NCBI RefSeq assembly: GCF_031656215.1
Contig: NZ_CP134228.1
Coordinates: 992,001 to 1,056,000 of the forward strand
DNA length: 64,000 nt
Direction of reading: 5' to 3'
DNA from: Mesorhizobium koreense
GTDB lineage: Bacteria > Pseudomonadota > Alphaproteobacteria > Rhizobiales > Rhizobiaceae
The translations under genes and the position numbers were made by a program. A model generated the notes under the pieces. That model worked only from the letters and a program-made list of their open reading frames with translations. It was not told the origin of the DNA and did no database searches. Of the stretch, positions 9,355-19,448 are shown one piece after another; within the stretch, counting starts at the first letter, position 1; every line of letters begins with the position of its first letter.

Positions 9355-10734
9355 CTATTCACCAGACTTCTGCTCCGCCACCAGAGTGGGCAGCAATTCG
9401 GCAACGGTCGGATGGATATGGACCGAACGCCTCAGCGCCTCAGCGGACGCGCCCATATGGATGAGGTCGAGCACACTGTGCACGGCCTCGTCGCCTCCGA
9501 CGCCGAGAATGGCCGCACCGAGGAGCTTGCCGCTTTCCGCGTCCGTGACGACCTTCATGAAGCCGGTCGTTTCCCCCTTCTCTACCGCCCGCGCCACGCG
9601 CGTCATCGGCCGCTTGCCGACGAGGATTGAATGGCCTGCGCGGCGGGCATCTGCCTCGCTCATGCCGGCCCGACCGAGCGGCGGATCCGTATAGAGCGCA
9701 TAGGCTGGGTGCCGCTCCGTCACCTTGCGTCCTGCGTCGTTCAGAAGGTTTTCGGCGACGATTTCGTAGTCGTTGTAGCTCGTATGGGTGAAGGCGCCGC
9801 GACCGTTGCAGTCACCAAGCGCCCAGATGCCGGGGACGTTGGTTCGCAACCCGTCGTCGACCTCGATCACGCCGCGCTCGTTGACTTTCACCCCGGCCAG
9901 GTCGAGGCCGAGATCGTCCGTGTTGGGCGTGCGACCTATCGCCAGTAACACATGGCTGCCGGCTATTTCCGGTTCGCCTTGCCGGCAATCCAGGCTTACG
10001 ACCTTGTCCTCTCCCCGGCGCTCGAAAGATATGCACTCCGCCTCCAGCCGGAATTCTATCCCTTCCGACCGCAACATATCGAGGATGGCCTCCGACACGT
10101 CCTCGTCTTCGCGCGGCAGCAGGCGCGGACCGCGCTGGACCACTGTCACCTTAGACCCGAACCGACGGAACATCTGGGCGAACTCCAGTCCGACATAGCC
10201 GCCCCCGACCACCACCAGACGCTCGAGGACGGCGTCGAGGTCGAGGATGGTGGAATTGGTGAGATAGCCGATATCGTGCGTACCGGGATAATCGGGGACC
10301 GTCGCCCGGCCGCCGACGTCCAGGAAAATGCGTGGCGCCGAGATGTGCGTATCGCCAACCGATAGTTCGCTCGCCGAGGTGAAACGTGCGTGGCCTTTGA
10401 TCACCGTCAGGTTCTTGGTGCCGCGCAACCAGTCAATCAAACCATTCCGCGATGCTTCGACGATCGCATCCTTGCGCGCTTTCACCGCTTTCATGTCGAC
10501 AGACACCCTGCCGACGCCGCGGACGCCATAATCCGTCGCCCGGCGCGCCAGATGCGCGGCATAGGCGCCGGCGACCATGGCCTTGGTGGGCGTACAGCCG
10601 GTATTAACGCATGTGCCGCCAAGAAGCTTGCGCTCGATCAGCGCTACCTTCATTCCGGCGCTGGCAAGCCGCGCGGCCAATGACGGTCCCGCTTGGCCCG
10701 CGCCGACCACGATGGCGTCAAAGCGCGTCTTCAT
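9355..10734 (-). CDS. FAD-dependent pyridine nucleotide-disulfide oxidoreductase (mercuric reductase-like)
   Basis: 459 residues with an N-terminal FAD-binding GAGQAGPSLA motif (11-20), the redox-active cysteine pair C42/C47 in GGTCVNTGC, a second nucleotide-binding VVVGGGYVGLE (about 174-184), the GDCN FAD motif and the C-terminal dimerisation domain with HIHPTVAELLP. This is a class I flavin disulfide reductase. It lacks the N-terminal metal-binding domain and C-terminal vicinal cysteines of true MerA, so mercury reduction is not supported; databases often name such proteins mercuric reductase. Possible operator 47 bases upstream. Confidence 0.85.
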   Translation of the reverse strand: MKTRFDAIVVGAGQAGPSLAARLASAGMKVALIERKLLGGTCVNTGCTPTKAMVAGAYAAHLARRATDYGVRGVGRVSVDMKAVKARKDAIVEASRNGLIDWLRGTKNLTVIKGHARFTSASELSVGDTHISAPRIFLDVGGRATVPDYPGTHDIGYLTNSTILDLDAVLERLVVVGGGYVGLEFAQMFRRFGSKVTVVQRGPRLLPREDEDVSEAILDMLRSEGIEFRLEAECISFERRGEDKVVSLDCRQGEPEIAGSHVLLAIGRTPNTDDLGLDLAGVKVNERGVIEVDDGLRTNVPGIWALGDCNGRGAFTHTSYNDYEIVAENLLNDAGRKVTERHPAYALYTDPPLGRAGMSEADARRAGHSILVGKRPMTRVARAVEKGETTGFMKVVTDAESGKLLGAAILGVGGDEAVHSVLDLIHMGASAEALRRSVHIHPTVAELLPTLVAEQKSGE

Positions 10735-10780
10735 GGAAACACCCGGGATTTAAGAACGTCGATAATAGTGCCGAATCTTG

Positions 10781-10802
10781 GACAAATCTTAACAATCTTG
10801 TC
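10781..10802. promoter_or_regulatory. Inverted repeat upstream of the oxidoreductase gene
   Basis: GACAA at 10781-10785 and TTGTC at 10798-10802 form a perfect 5-base inverted repeat separated by 12 AT-rich bases. It lies 47-68 bases upstream of the oxidoreductase start on the minus strand. The spacing would suit a dimeric regulator, but no regulator gene adjoins it and the repeat is short enough to be chance. Confidence 0.3.
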
Positions 10803-10927
10803 AGTATGCGGCTGAACGCAGCAGCGCGGTAGAAGCATCGCTTCGCGTTGGGCATCGCTGGACGACAACCGGAGCTTCGCCCTAATCTGTGGTGACTGCC
10901 GCCTGCCGTTGAGCGAAGGAAAGACCG

Positions 10928-12754
10928 CTACGCGCAGCCCTTCAGAGATTTGGGTGGCCGAACGGGTTCGACGGGCTTTAATCCGGTTTCCTGGAGACCG
11001 GCAGCTCGCCCACTGTGAGCCGCTTCCGCCATCGTCAACCCGGCCCTTATATGCGCCAGATCGGTCTCGTTTCCGTAGTGCAACGTGGCGAGAAAGCTTT
11101 CGATGGTGAGTTCGGGGTCCAGCACAGCCATCTGTTCGTAGTGCGCCGCCGCCGCTGTCGGATCTCCCATTGAAGCGTAGGTTGCGGCAACGAAGGCATG
11201 CTGGCTGGCATCCATCCTGGCGAGATGCATGAAAGCGTCGATCGCCTCGGCGTATTCATGTGCCGCAAAGTGCGCCTTGCCAAGGTGGCTCCAGAACCTC
11301 TCGGGATGATGCGGGTTCAGCCGCATCGCTTTTCGGATCCACTCGACGCCTTCCTTCGGGTGGCCGAGCCAGCTCAGCAGTTCACCCTGCTGGACAACCA
11401 CCAGATCGTAATTCGGATTGAGTGCGAGCGCCCGTTCCTGATGGTGCCGCGCCTTGTCGAGGTCGTTGCGATTGATGCAGCTTGCCGCCAATATCCGATG
11501 GACGTCGGCGTCGTTCTCGTCCAGCGTCCGGGCGATCTCGAGCTCACGAAGAACCTCGTTGTAAGTCGCCTCCTTGTCGGCACACCAGCCATAGACCCAG
11601 GCCTGGCCCAGGATGCAACCTCGCCACGCATGCGCATGGGCGTAGTCGGGGTCGAGTTCCACAGCCTGCGCAATAAGCTTCTGCGCCTCTTCGTTCTCGG
11701 CTCGATCGCTTCTGTGATGGCGGACCTTGGCGGCGAGCACACACTCGTAGGCGGCGAAGTTAGCCGGGGTCTTGCGGGCGAGGAGGTCATGCTGCGCCGC
11801 TTCGACGCGGCCCGGAAGCGTGGCGACAATAGCCGCCGTCAGCTCATCCTGGATGGCAAAGACGTCGTCGAGCTTGCGGTCGTACCGCTCGGCCCAGATG
11901 TGCGCGTCGTTCGCTGTATCAATCAATTGGGCGGTGACGCGCAGTTGATCGCCCGATCGGCGGACGCTGCCCTCGACAAGATATTGCGCTCCCAGTTTCT
12001 GAGCGACTTCGCGAAGGTTCACTGACTTTCCCTTGTAGACGAAGGTCGAGTTGCGCGAGATGACGAAGAGCTCGTGCCGGCGCGACAGTTCCGTGATGAT
12101 GTCTTCAGTGAGCCCGTCGACAAAATATTCCTGCTCAGGGTCCCGGCTCATATTGGCAAAAGGCATCACTGCGATGGAAGGCTTGACGACCGCGCGCCGC
12201 GCCTGGCCCGAACCGGGGTCGGGGATCGACGCACCGTCTTCCAGCACGGCGCGCCAGACCCGAACCGAGCGCGAAATGTTCTTTAGGGATTTCTCGCCCA
12301 GGTACTCGAATTGAATGTCGACCCGATCCAGAACCTGTTCCTGGACGGCCTGCGAGATGAATATACCGCCAATGTCCGAGAGTTGCTCAAGCCGGGCCGC
12401 CACATTGACGCCATCGCCGTAAATGTCGTCATCGTCGAAAATGATATCGCCGAGATTGATGCCGATACGAAAGTGGATTTGCTTGTTCTCCGGCACATCG
12501 GAGTTGCGGCGGCGCATGCGGATTTGTACTTCCGTAGCGCAGCGCACCGCATCGGCAACGCTCTGGAATTCAACGAGCAGGCCATCGCCGGTAGTCTTGA
12601 AAATACGGCCCTGGTTCTTGGCGATCGCCGGATCGATCAGCTCGATCCGATGCGCGCGCAAGCGCGCGAGGGTACCCACCTCGTCAGCTTCCATAAGCCG
12701 GGAGTATCCCGCCATATCGGCGGCCAGCACAGCAGCGAGTCTGTGTTCCATCAT
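10928..12754 (-). CDS. Class III adenylate/guanylate cyclase with TolB-like and TPR regions
   Basis: 608 residues. The first 180 form a class III cyclase domain (LAAVLAADMAGYSRLMEADE with the first metal aspartate, TGDGLLVEF, DIYGDGVNVAARLE). Residues about 190-330 resemble the TolB-like region frequent in rhizobial cyclases (SIAVMPFANMSRDPEQEYF, LVEGSVRRSGDQLRVTAQL). The rest is a TPR array (for example NPNYDLVVVQQGELLSWLGH). No membrane segment, so cytoplasmic. The domain order is a recurrent rhizobial type; the signal sensed is unknown. Transcribed away from the following gap. Confidence 0.88.
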   Translation of the reverse strand: MMEHRLAAVLAADMAGYSRLMEADEVGTLARLRAHRIELIDPAIAKNQGRIFKTTGDGLLVEFQSVADAVRCATEVQIRMRRRNSDVPENKQIHFRIGINLGDIIFDDDDIYGDGVNVAARLEQLSDIGGIFISQAVQEQVLDRVDIQFEYLGEKSLKNISRSVRVWRAVLEDGASIPDPGSGQARRAVVKPSIAVMPFANMSRDPEQEYFVDGLTEDIITELSRRHELFVISRNSTFVYKGKSVNLREVAQKLGAQYLVEGSVRRSGDQLRVTAQLIDTANDAHIWAERYDRKLDDVFAIQDELTAAIVATLPGRVEAAQHDLLARKTPANFAAYECVLAAKVRHHRSDRAENEEAQKLIAQAVELDPDYAHAHAWRGCILGQAWVYGWCADKEATYNEVLRELEIARTLDENDADVHRILAASCINRNDLDKARHHQERALALNPNYDLVVVQQGELLSWLGHPKEGVEWIRKAMRLNPHHPERFWSHLGKAHFAAHEYAEAIDAFMHLARMDASQHAFVAATYASMGDPTAAAAHYEQMAVLDPELTIESFLATLHYGNETDLAHIRAGLTMAEAAHSGRAAGLQETGLKPVEPVRPPKSLKGCA

Positions 12755-13357
12755 CAGGCCTTCGAGCCCAACCTGATACTAACATGGCGGAGCAGGAATC
12801 GCAGCAGATCGCTTATGCGAGCGGACGCCTTCACAAAAAAATTACAGACAATGCTTCGATCGGAGGATCGATGCCGGCTCATGGCCGTGGCGTTCAAAAG
12901 CAGCCCGCTTCTCGAAATCCAATCGAAGCGGACGATCACTTCCGTGGCGATCATCGAGCCAATGGCCTTGCCTAGTGACTTTCTTGCCTATCCGCTCTTC
13001 AGGCGCCTGAGCGAGAGCCGGCATCAATCAGCTTGGATGGGTTGGCAGCTTCGCACCTCATCTCGGGCACTATACGGGCCCCTAGCGTATTCCAAAGGTG
13101 GCGATCGCTGATGTCAACGCGACGGAGATTGCATCCCATGTCTGCTCCCAAGAGCTCAGCTAGCAGGCCGAACACACGTTCTGCACATTCTGTGAACCGG
13201 GAACAGGATCGAAGCTGGGCGACTGCTCACTGGAAAACGGAAGGAGTCAAATACGCTGTGGCTGGAGCGGCAATGCTTGATGATGCGGCCAAGCCAAGCT
13301 TTGCCGCCTTTCTGGTCAAGGAACACGAAACCGCCGACCATTTCGAGTTTCTGTATT
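12755..13357. other. 603-base stretch without a supported gene
   Basis: Open frames exist on both strands (for example plus 13033-13455 and minus 12842-13027) but none has a convincing ribosome binding site or recognisable composition, and several run into neighbouring genes. No terminator or repeat was recognised. It probably holds the upstream region of the cyclase gene and decayed sequence. Confidence 0.4.
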
Positions 13358-15487
13358 TTATGCTTTTGCGGCGACTACAGCGCCGGGGATGTCCTTTTCT
13401 GTGTTGTTTTGGCGCAGGACCGTCTTGTCAAGCTGCTTGCTGCGATCTCTACTGACTGATGTAATCTGTCCACTGGCGATAATCTGGGAGAGCGGCGCCG
13501 GTCGGCCCAGCAGATAGCCCTGGGCCTCGTCGCATCCCTCTACGCCAAGCAGCGACAGCTGCCCTTCCGTTTCAATGCCCTCGGCAAGGACGGGAATCTG
13601 CAAACTGTTGCCCAAGGCGAGCACCGCCCGGATGATCGCTTTTGATTGCGGATTGGTCTCCACCTCTGTGATGAAGGACCGATCGAGCTTGATTTTGTCG
13701 AAAGGAAACGAACGCAGCGTATCCAGAGAGGAATAGCCGGTCCCAAAGTCGTCAAGCGCAATATTGACACCCAATGCCTTGATCTGCCGCAGTAGGTGAA
13801 TCGATCGCTCCTTATCTGCGAAAATGGTCGATTCGGTGAGCTCCAGTTCCAGGCGCTCGGGCGGTAGGCCGCTTTGCAGGAGCGTTTCCAGGACAAGTCT
13901 TGGCAGGTCGCTGTGGGCAAGTTGCATTGCCGAAATGTTGATCGCGACCCGGTAGGGTTGCTCCCAGGAAGCCGCTTCCGTACAGGCTGTCTTCAGAACC
14001 CATTCTCCGATCTGCAGGATCAGGTCACTTTCTTCCGCCAGGGGAATGAATTCAGATGGTGGAATAAAACCGCGCTGTGGATGCTTCCAGCGGACAAGGG
14101 CTTCATAGCCTTGAACCGTGCCACTCGAGATCGATGTCTGGACCTGATAGTGGATGTCGAGTTGATTCCCTTCAGCTGCCTTCCGGAGTTCGCTGGTGAG
14201 GTTGCGTCTCGCTCTAACGGCTTCATCCATGGAGGGCTCGTAAAAGCACACTGATCGGGAAAGCTCAGCCTTGGCCCGATACATCGCTAGGTCCGCATTG
14301 CCGATCAGGGTTTCTTTGTCGGCCGCATTATCGGGATAGATTGCGACACCGATGCTGGCGCCGCAGGCCGCATCGTAATCGCCCATGGAAAGCGACATGA
14401 ACAGGGCGTTCTCAAGGCGCCCCAGAAAATCAATCAGATCGGCCTGGCTGCCCATGCGATGAATAGCGCCGAATTCGTCGCCGCCGAGCCGGGCGACGAA
14501 TTCACCTTCGCGCAGCGCGGCTATCATTCGCTGCGCTAGCGCTTTCAGGACCTCATCTCCGGCAGCATGGCCGCGTATGTCGTTTATTTCCTTAAAGCGA
14601 TCGAGATCGATCCCCAGGAAAGCAACCTTGCCCTGCCCCTCCTGCGCAAGATAGATTTCGTGATCGAGCCGCTCGTTGAAGGCGCGCCGGTTGGGCAATC
14701 CGGTCAGGCTGTCGCTTTTGGCCATCTGCTGCAATTGCTCATACGATTCTGCCCGCACACCATCGTCGATTAGGTAGCTTGCCAGCCCGGCACATCCGAT
14801 GATCAGCGCCACACCGGCGACCGCAAATCCCAACATCTGGAATGCCGCGGGATTGGAATAATTGCCCGCAATCAGCATGGGCTCCACCCGGATGGCGGTC
14901 ATTCCGGTAAAATGCAATGTGACGATGGTCAGCACCAGGAGACCAAAGCCGGTCGTTCCCCCCTGTCTGGCCGACGGGCGGGTGGCGAAATGAAAGGCGC
15001 AGGCGGCGATCGTTACCGCCAACACGATCGACGCGGCCACATAATGCCAGTCCAGGGTGACGATGCCCTGCATCCGATAGGCAATCATGCCTGTGTAGTG
15101 CGTGGCGGCGAGCGAGAGGCCGAAAACCGCTCCGCCGACAATCGGGGCAAAGCGAGACCATCCAGTCGCGGCGAGTGCAAATCCGCAGGCGGCCCCTATC
15201 ATGGCGACAAGAAGCGAGATAACGGTAAGCCCAGGGTCGAAGCTTATCGGGACCGCAGCCTTGTAGGCCAGCAGCGCGATGAAATGGGTCGACCAGATCG
15301 CTGACCCAGCCAGAATGGTAGCGAGGAAATACCACACCGTCTTTTGCAGTCTGGTCCTGGCACGGGCGCGGGCAAATAACTGCATGACGCCCCAGGAATT
15401 GACGGCGCAGACAACAAGTGCGGCTACTACCAGCCAGAGATTATGTTCATAGACTAGGCAACCAACGACGGTCATCATAGCGGTCAC
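13358..15487 (-). CDS. MHYT-GGDEF-EAL membrane signalling protein (c-di-GMP turnover)
   Basis: 709 residues. The N-terminal seven-helix MHYT sensor shows its three His motifs (STHF 66-69, ATHYTGM 128-134, TLHFTGM 190-196). A canonical GGDEF domain follows (GGDEF at 335-339; LTGLPNRRAF 261-270), then an EAL domain (EALVRW 462-467, DDFGTGYSS 579-587, LAEGIET 634-640). Both domains keep catalytic residues, so it could both make and degrade c-di-GMP. MHYT is proposed to bind copper or gas ligands. It is one of three GGDEF genes within 9 kb. Confidence 0.93.
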   Translation of the reverse strand: MTAMMTVVGCLVYEHNLWLVVAALVVCAVNSWGVMQLFARARARTRLQKTVWYFLATILAGSAIWSTHFIALLAYKAAVPISFDPGLTVISLLVAMIGAACGFALAATGWSRFAPIVGGAVFGLSLAATHYTGMIAYRMQGIVTLDWHYVAASIVLAVTIAACAFHFATRPSARQGGTTGFGLLVLTIVTLHFTGMTAIRVEPMLIAGNYSNPAAFQMLGFAVAGVALIIGCAGLASYLIDDGVRAESYEQLQQMAKSDSLTGLPNRRAFNERLDHEIYLAQEGQGKVAFLGIDLDRFKEINDIRGHAAGDEVLKALAQRMIAALREGEFVARLGGDEFGAIHRMGSQADLIDFLGRLENALFMSLSMGDYDAACGASIGVAIYPDNAADKETLIGNADLAMYRAKAELSRSVCFYEPSMDEAVRARRNLTSELRKAAEGNQLDIHYQVQTSISSGTVQGYEALVRWKHPQRGFIPPSEFIPLAEESDLILQIGEWVLKTACTEAASWEQPYRVAINISAMQLAHSDLPRLVLETLLQSGLPPERLELELTESTIFADKERSIHLLRQIKALGVNIALDDFGTGYSSLDTLRSFPFDKIKLDRSFITEVETNPQSKAIIRAVLALGNSLQIPVLAEGIETEGQLSLLGVEGCDEAQGYLLGRPAPLSQIIASGQITSVSRDRSKQLDKTVLRQNNTEKDIPGAVVAAKA

Positions 15488-15964
15488 TCGCTTGCAAACT
15501 GTTGCCGCTGGCGGCTCACCTAGGCGACAAGGCTGACCTGCCTCGGCCGAGGCGGTGTGTGCAACCTCTCCCTATTTACGAGATAGCCGTTAAAATTCGC
15601 TGTTCTTACGAGCCAGAAAAGTCTCGTTCTCCCCTATCGATGGACATGCTCGAAAACCCGTGACGCCCGAACGCGGAAGGTGGGGCAATCGCGGAAGTTC
15701 GCCAATGGCGATCTGTTGATCGCTTCGGGCTCCGGACCTACCGGTGCGGGTGCCTAGGAATTGTCTGTTTCGGTAGGCCTTTTTATCCATAAACTGATCG
15801 TCGCCTTCCAGCCCCGATGCACAAACATGACGTAATCCCGGGAGCGGTGGCTACCTGAGAAGTGGCGGCGATGTTCGAACATCTAGCCGGCTGGCTGTCC
15901 CCCGATAGGATGAAGAATGGGCTCACGATTGCCACCGGGCCCAGGCATCGAACGGAGGACAGCC
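15488..15964. other. 477-base stretch without a supported gene
   Basis: Contains the upstream region of the MHYT-GGDEF-EAL gene. The short frames (minus 15590-15790 and 15783-16031) have no convincing start context or recognisable product. Confidence 0.4.
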
Positions 15965-16196
15965 ATGAAGCAATATAGCCTTTGACGGGCCGGCTGTGCT
16001 GCACAGTTACTACGCTGATGGCGAACTGCAACGTTGGGAAAGCGAGCTATACGCGACCGAGTGGTTCGCGCGGAAACCAGACCGCCGACCCGGACTGATC
16101 TCCGGATTAGTTCTTCAATTGATAAATCCCTCTTCACGCGCCGTACAGCTATGTCTTCGTCGTGCAAAGAAGCTGCTGGCGATGGCCTCACTATGA
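15965..16196 (+). pseudogene. Small gene with strong ribosome binding site, frameshifted after codon 5
   Basis: CGGAGGACAGCC precedes ATG 15965, which reads MKQYSL and stops at once. Removing one C near 15980 restores one frame to 16196: MKQYSFDGPAVLHSYYADGE followed by LQRWESELYATEWFARKP and a basic tail, about 76 residues. The DGPAV...YADG pattern recalls the DGPAV...LADG repeat in the fragment at 35.8-36.0 kb. I do not recognise the family. The end overlaps the convergent GGDEF gene by 6 bases. A read error would be the alternative explanation. Confidence 0.35.
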
Positions 16197-18038
16197 GGAT
16201 GAACCGACGTCAGGATCGACCGCGGCAACCCTCTTCGCTATTCCAACCAGACCGCTTAGCGCGGCTTGCACCACGCGGTTTCGCCCACCCTCCTTAGCCC
16301 GGAGTAGTGCGGCATCAGCGGTCCTAACCAGCTTGTCGAATGTGCAATGGCTCGGAGCAGTTGCTGTACCAAGCGAAGCAGTTATTGCGCCCAGTTCGCG
16401 TCCAGCATGCTCGATTTGAAGTGCTCCGATCCTGAGCCGGACCTCCTCGGCACGCTCCAGTGCCTGCTCTGCTCCCATGTCAGGCATCAGCAACAAGAAT
16501 TCCTCGCCACCATAGCGAAAAGCATCGGTTTCCCGCATCGAGTTTTTCAGAAGCTCACCGACCGCGCGAAGAACGGCATCACCGGCGTCGTGACCAAATT
16601 CATCGTTGAAGCGCTTGAAATGGTCGACGTCGAGCATGATGCAGCTGATAGGTCGATTGGTTCTGCTCGCCTCCATCAGTTGGGATTCGAGCACCGTCTC
16701 AAGCCGCCGCCTGTTGGCAAGTCCGGTTAGCGGGTCGGCCATCGCCATGTCGCGCAGCCTGTCACGCAAGCGTAGATTGCCAACCGCGAGGCCGATATTT
16801 TCCGCCAACATCTTGAGATACGTTTCAGAGATATCCAGCGAGGGTTCGGAAAGATCGCCCCGCGGCTCAAGATAGAGCAGCCCCATCGTAGTCCGTTGCG
16901 CGATCAACGGCAGGCATATCGAATCGATCGGTTGTCCATCGAAACGGAGATGATCACACGGCACGTCTGCGGCGCTGCCATGAGGACGATGTAATTCTCC
17001 TCGCTGCAATGCCCAACACGCCGCTGGCGAAAATTCGGTACGTGAGTGAACCGGCGCAAGCCATGAGCACACCTCGACCATCAGATTGCGGCTCTCATCC
17101 AACAGGTAGAGCTGGCCGGCAAAGCCTGGTGCGATCTGCGGAACAAAGCTCCCGACGACACGCTCCAGTTGGTGCATCGTCTCGCATTCTTGCATCCGCT
17201 GGGTCATTCGCGACAACAACGAGCGCTTTACAAAATCCGCGTTCCGCTCCTCCTCCAGCCGCTGGCGTTCAAGGCCATTCTCGCGGAAGACACGGACGGC
17301 CTGGGCCATGTCGCCGATCTCGTCAATCTCACCGTACTCGGGAGGCTCGACGGCGTAGTCTTGAGCCGCGAGACGGTTCACCACATCGCTCAGCCTGACG
17401 ACCGGTCGCAGCACACGACGCTTAAAGACAAAATAGAGGACGCAAAGGAAAAGAAGGCCGGTGATGCTGAGAGCGATCTCCGAAATGGTCTTCCAGAGCT
17501 TTGAGATGTTGACCGCAGCAGCCACTTCGCTGTCGGTGCGCTGATCGAGACGGTATTGAAACCTTTCGACGTCCGCGGCTACGCGATCCAACTGGCGATC
17601 ATATTCAACACCGAACAGGATACTGCGCGCCCGATCCGCATCACCTTGCTGGTGAGCTTTGATTGCCTCTCGCTGCTCGTCCTGAAGAGCATCCACTAAG
17701 CGCAGCGCGTTAGCCAGGACGTTGAGTTCGTCAGTACTGGCCCCGATATCCTTCAGGTTCCGGAGCCTCTGCTCCACTGGCCGCAGCGCTGTCGCTTCGC
17801 GGTTGTAGATATCGAGATGGACTGGATCGCCAGTGATGACGTACTCGCGTGCCTTATTACTGAGCGCGGTGACTTCAGCAGCGGCCTTGGCACTTGCTTG
17901 GTCGAGCAGCTCGCGTTGAACAACTGCAGCTCGCTCTTCCTCCTGAACATTTGACGCCAGCAGCATGGTCGCTCCCGACGCGAATGTCAGAACGAGCGTT
18001 GCCCCGTAAGCCCAATTGGTGATCGTCGCTAGGCGCAT
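16191..18038 (-). CDS. Membrane-bound GAF-GGDEF diguanylate cyclase
   Basis: 615 residues: transmembrane helix at about 8-28, a helical periplasmic sensor region (30-180, CHASE3-like in style), second helix at about 185-205, HAMP-like linker (207-260), a GAF-like domain (about 290-425) and a GGDEF domain with GGEEF at 510-514 and LTGLANRRRLE at 437-447. The intact GGEEF site predicts c-di-GMP synthesis. The minus-strand start ATG is at 18036-18038; the stop overlaps the convergent small pseudogene. Confidence 0.9.
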   Translation of the reverse strand: MRLATITNWAYGATLVLTFASGATMLLASNVQEEERAAVVQRELLDQASAKAAAEVTALSNKAREYVITGDPVHLDIYNREATALRPVEQRLRNLKDIGASTDELNVLANALRLVDALQDEQREAIKAHQQGDADRARSILFGVEYDRQLDRVAADVERFQYRLDQRTDSEVAAAVNISKLWKTISEIALSITGLLFLCVLYFVFKRRVLRPVVRLSDVVNRLAAQDYAVEPPEYGEIDEIGDMAQAVRVFRENGLERQRLEEERNADFVKRSLLSRMTQRMQECETMHQLERVVGSFVPQIAPGFAGQLYLLDESRNLMVEVCSWLAPVHSRTEFSPAACWALQRGELHRPHGSAADVPCDHLRFDGQPIDSICLPLIAQRTTMGLLYLEPRGDLSEPSLDISETYLKMLAENIGLAVGNLRLRDRLRDMAMADPLTGLANRRRLETVLESQLMEASRTNRPISCIMLDVDHFKRFNDEFGHDAGDAVLRAVGELLKNSMRETDAFRYGGEEFLLLMPDMGAEQALERAEEVRLRIGALQIEHAGRELGAITASLGTATAPSHCTFDKLVRTADAALLRAKEGGRNRVVQAALSGLVGIAKRVAAVDPDVGSSS

Positions 18039-18478
18039 AGGGTGTCAATACGGGCAAGCGGTTGCGATCAGGTTACCATCGGCCCGCTTCACTATCCGGT
18101 GCAGCCGCTCGCCACCCCGGCGTCGACGGCGATGACAAGGTCCCCTGAAACCGGGAGGAATGTGGGAGCGCTATATGCCCGTTTCCGTGTGACCGAAAGG
18201 CCAAGTATCGCCGACTTGACGGCCGTGCCCCAATTGATGTGCGGCAGGACCCTAAAGGAACACCGCGCTGGCCGGCGTGTACCCCCCAAGCCCCCGCCCA
18301 CGCGCCGGCTAGTCGAACTGGAACGCCTCTCCGGGTTCGGACGGCAACGGCACGAAGGACAGCTCCGGGTCAGGCGGCGATGCCGGCCGGGGCATATTGG
18401 TCTGCTTCTGAAAATCGATACCTCAGGAAGCAGGTGACCGTATGGCGATGGCAGCAATGGCCTTTAGACCCATAGCCA
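18039..18478. other. 440-base stretch without a supported gene
   Basis: On the minus strand downstream of the AlpA-like gene there is a 28-codon frame (18309-18395, MPRPASPPDPELSFVPLPSE...) that is proline-rich and may be the tail of a lost element gene. Nothing else was recognised. Confidence 0.3.
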
Positions 18479-18649
18479 TTAGCCGCTTTCGTCCCGTCGC
18501 GCTTTGGCGTGCCAGAAGACACCGTTGACACTGATCCTGATCTGGGTCGGGAAGGTGCCTTCGGCGATCTTGCGATACATAGTTGAGCGGGACAGACCGG
18601 TCCGGGCAAGAACGGTTCTGCTGCGGATGATGCGGTCGGGTTCGGGCAT
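18479..18649 (-). CDS. AlpA-like helix-turn-helix protein, short
   Basis: 56 residues beginning MPEPDRIIRSRTVLARTGLS, then RSTMYRKIAEGTFPTQIRIS. This is the signature of AlpA-type winged-helix/excisionase-like regulators found in alphaproteobacterial integrative elements: a conserved RTGLSRSTMYRKI recognition region. The usual C-terminal GWRESDI-type segment is replaced by an unrelated short tail, so the gene may be frameshifted near its end. Such proteins usually control element excision or replication genes. It sits on the same strand as the relaxase remnant. Confidence 0.7.
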   Translation of the reverse strand: MPEPDRIIRSRTVLARTGLSRSTMYRKIAEGTFPTQIRISVNGVFWHAKARRDESG

Positions 18650-18777
18650 GGCTGGCCTGCCTTCTGCTGGGAGCTTCTGATACCTGACGGGTCAGACCAA
18701 ACAGGTGGTTATGGTCACGCAAGAGGAATCGCCGCAGTGCCGTAAGATGGCGCGGAAACGGCGGCAAATCGGATGGA

Positions 18778-19400
18778 TCAGAGTCCGATGCCGCGGCCTC
18801 GGCCGACCCCGATGCCGTGAGTGAAGGCGAGTTCGGCACCGAGTCGCCGGCCCGATTCGACCTGGATGCCAAGCGCCTTCTTATGGTTGGCGAGCAGGGA
18901 TTCCAGTTGCGGATCGCGTTCGAGGCTTTTGGCCATGTCAGGCCTGGCCGAGCGGGTTGATCTGTAGTTGGCCATGTCGCCTACCTGGTATTGACGCTGG
19001 CTGGTCTGGTCGAGCTTCTGCCAGCGTTTTACGAAGCGTTCGGCGCGCACGGTCGGACTAGTGCCCGGATCGGCGCTTCGTGCGGTGCGGATTTCCGCCT
19101 TGAGCTGGAGGGCGCGCACGATGCGATTGACCCGGCCAGACCCCGCCTCACGGACAAGCTCGGGATTTTTTACGTAAGCTGCTTCCGCATCACGCCAGCC
19201 ATGCGGGCGAACCTTCTCGAAGATGTTGCGGGGGTCAGTCAGTTCGCGCATCTGCTCTGGCGTGCCGAGGCCGGCTGCGTTCCCGCTGGAGAGGATTGCG
19301 TCGATCACACGCGCATGGCGCACAAGCGCCTTGGTGCGCGCGTTGCGCAACGTCGCTTCCGGGTCAGCCGGTACGACCGCATCGCGCTGCGCGTCCGGCC
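18778..19400 (-). pseudogene. traA: C-terminal remnant of a TraA-type conjugative relaxase
   Basis: About 200 residues on the minus strand (DPEATLRNARTKALVRHARV ... KRWQKLDQTSQRQ ... ending GVGRGRGIGL) match in style the extreme C-terminus of Ti-type TraA relaxase/helicases, including the terminal GRGRGIGL. The relaxase and helicase domains, over 1000 residues in the family, are absent. The 5' limit is approximate. Upstream the frame runs into the transposase-like scrap at 19449-19557, suggesting truncation by an insertion or deletion. Confidence 0.65.
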
Positions 19401-19448
19401 CCAGCCTCGCCTTTCGCGGCTTATGTACGCCATCCCCGATCTGAGCTC

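Noticed and set aside
9355-10734. True mercuric reductase (merA)
   Set aside because: The C-terminal cysteine pair and N-terminal metal-binding domain are missing, and no mer regulator or transporter is nearby.
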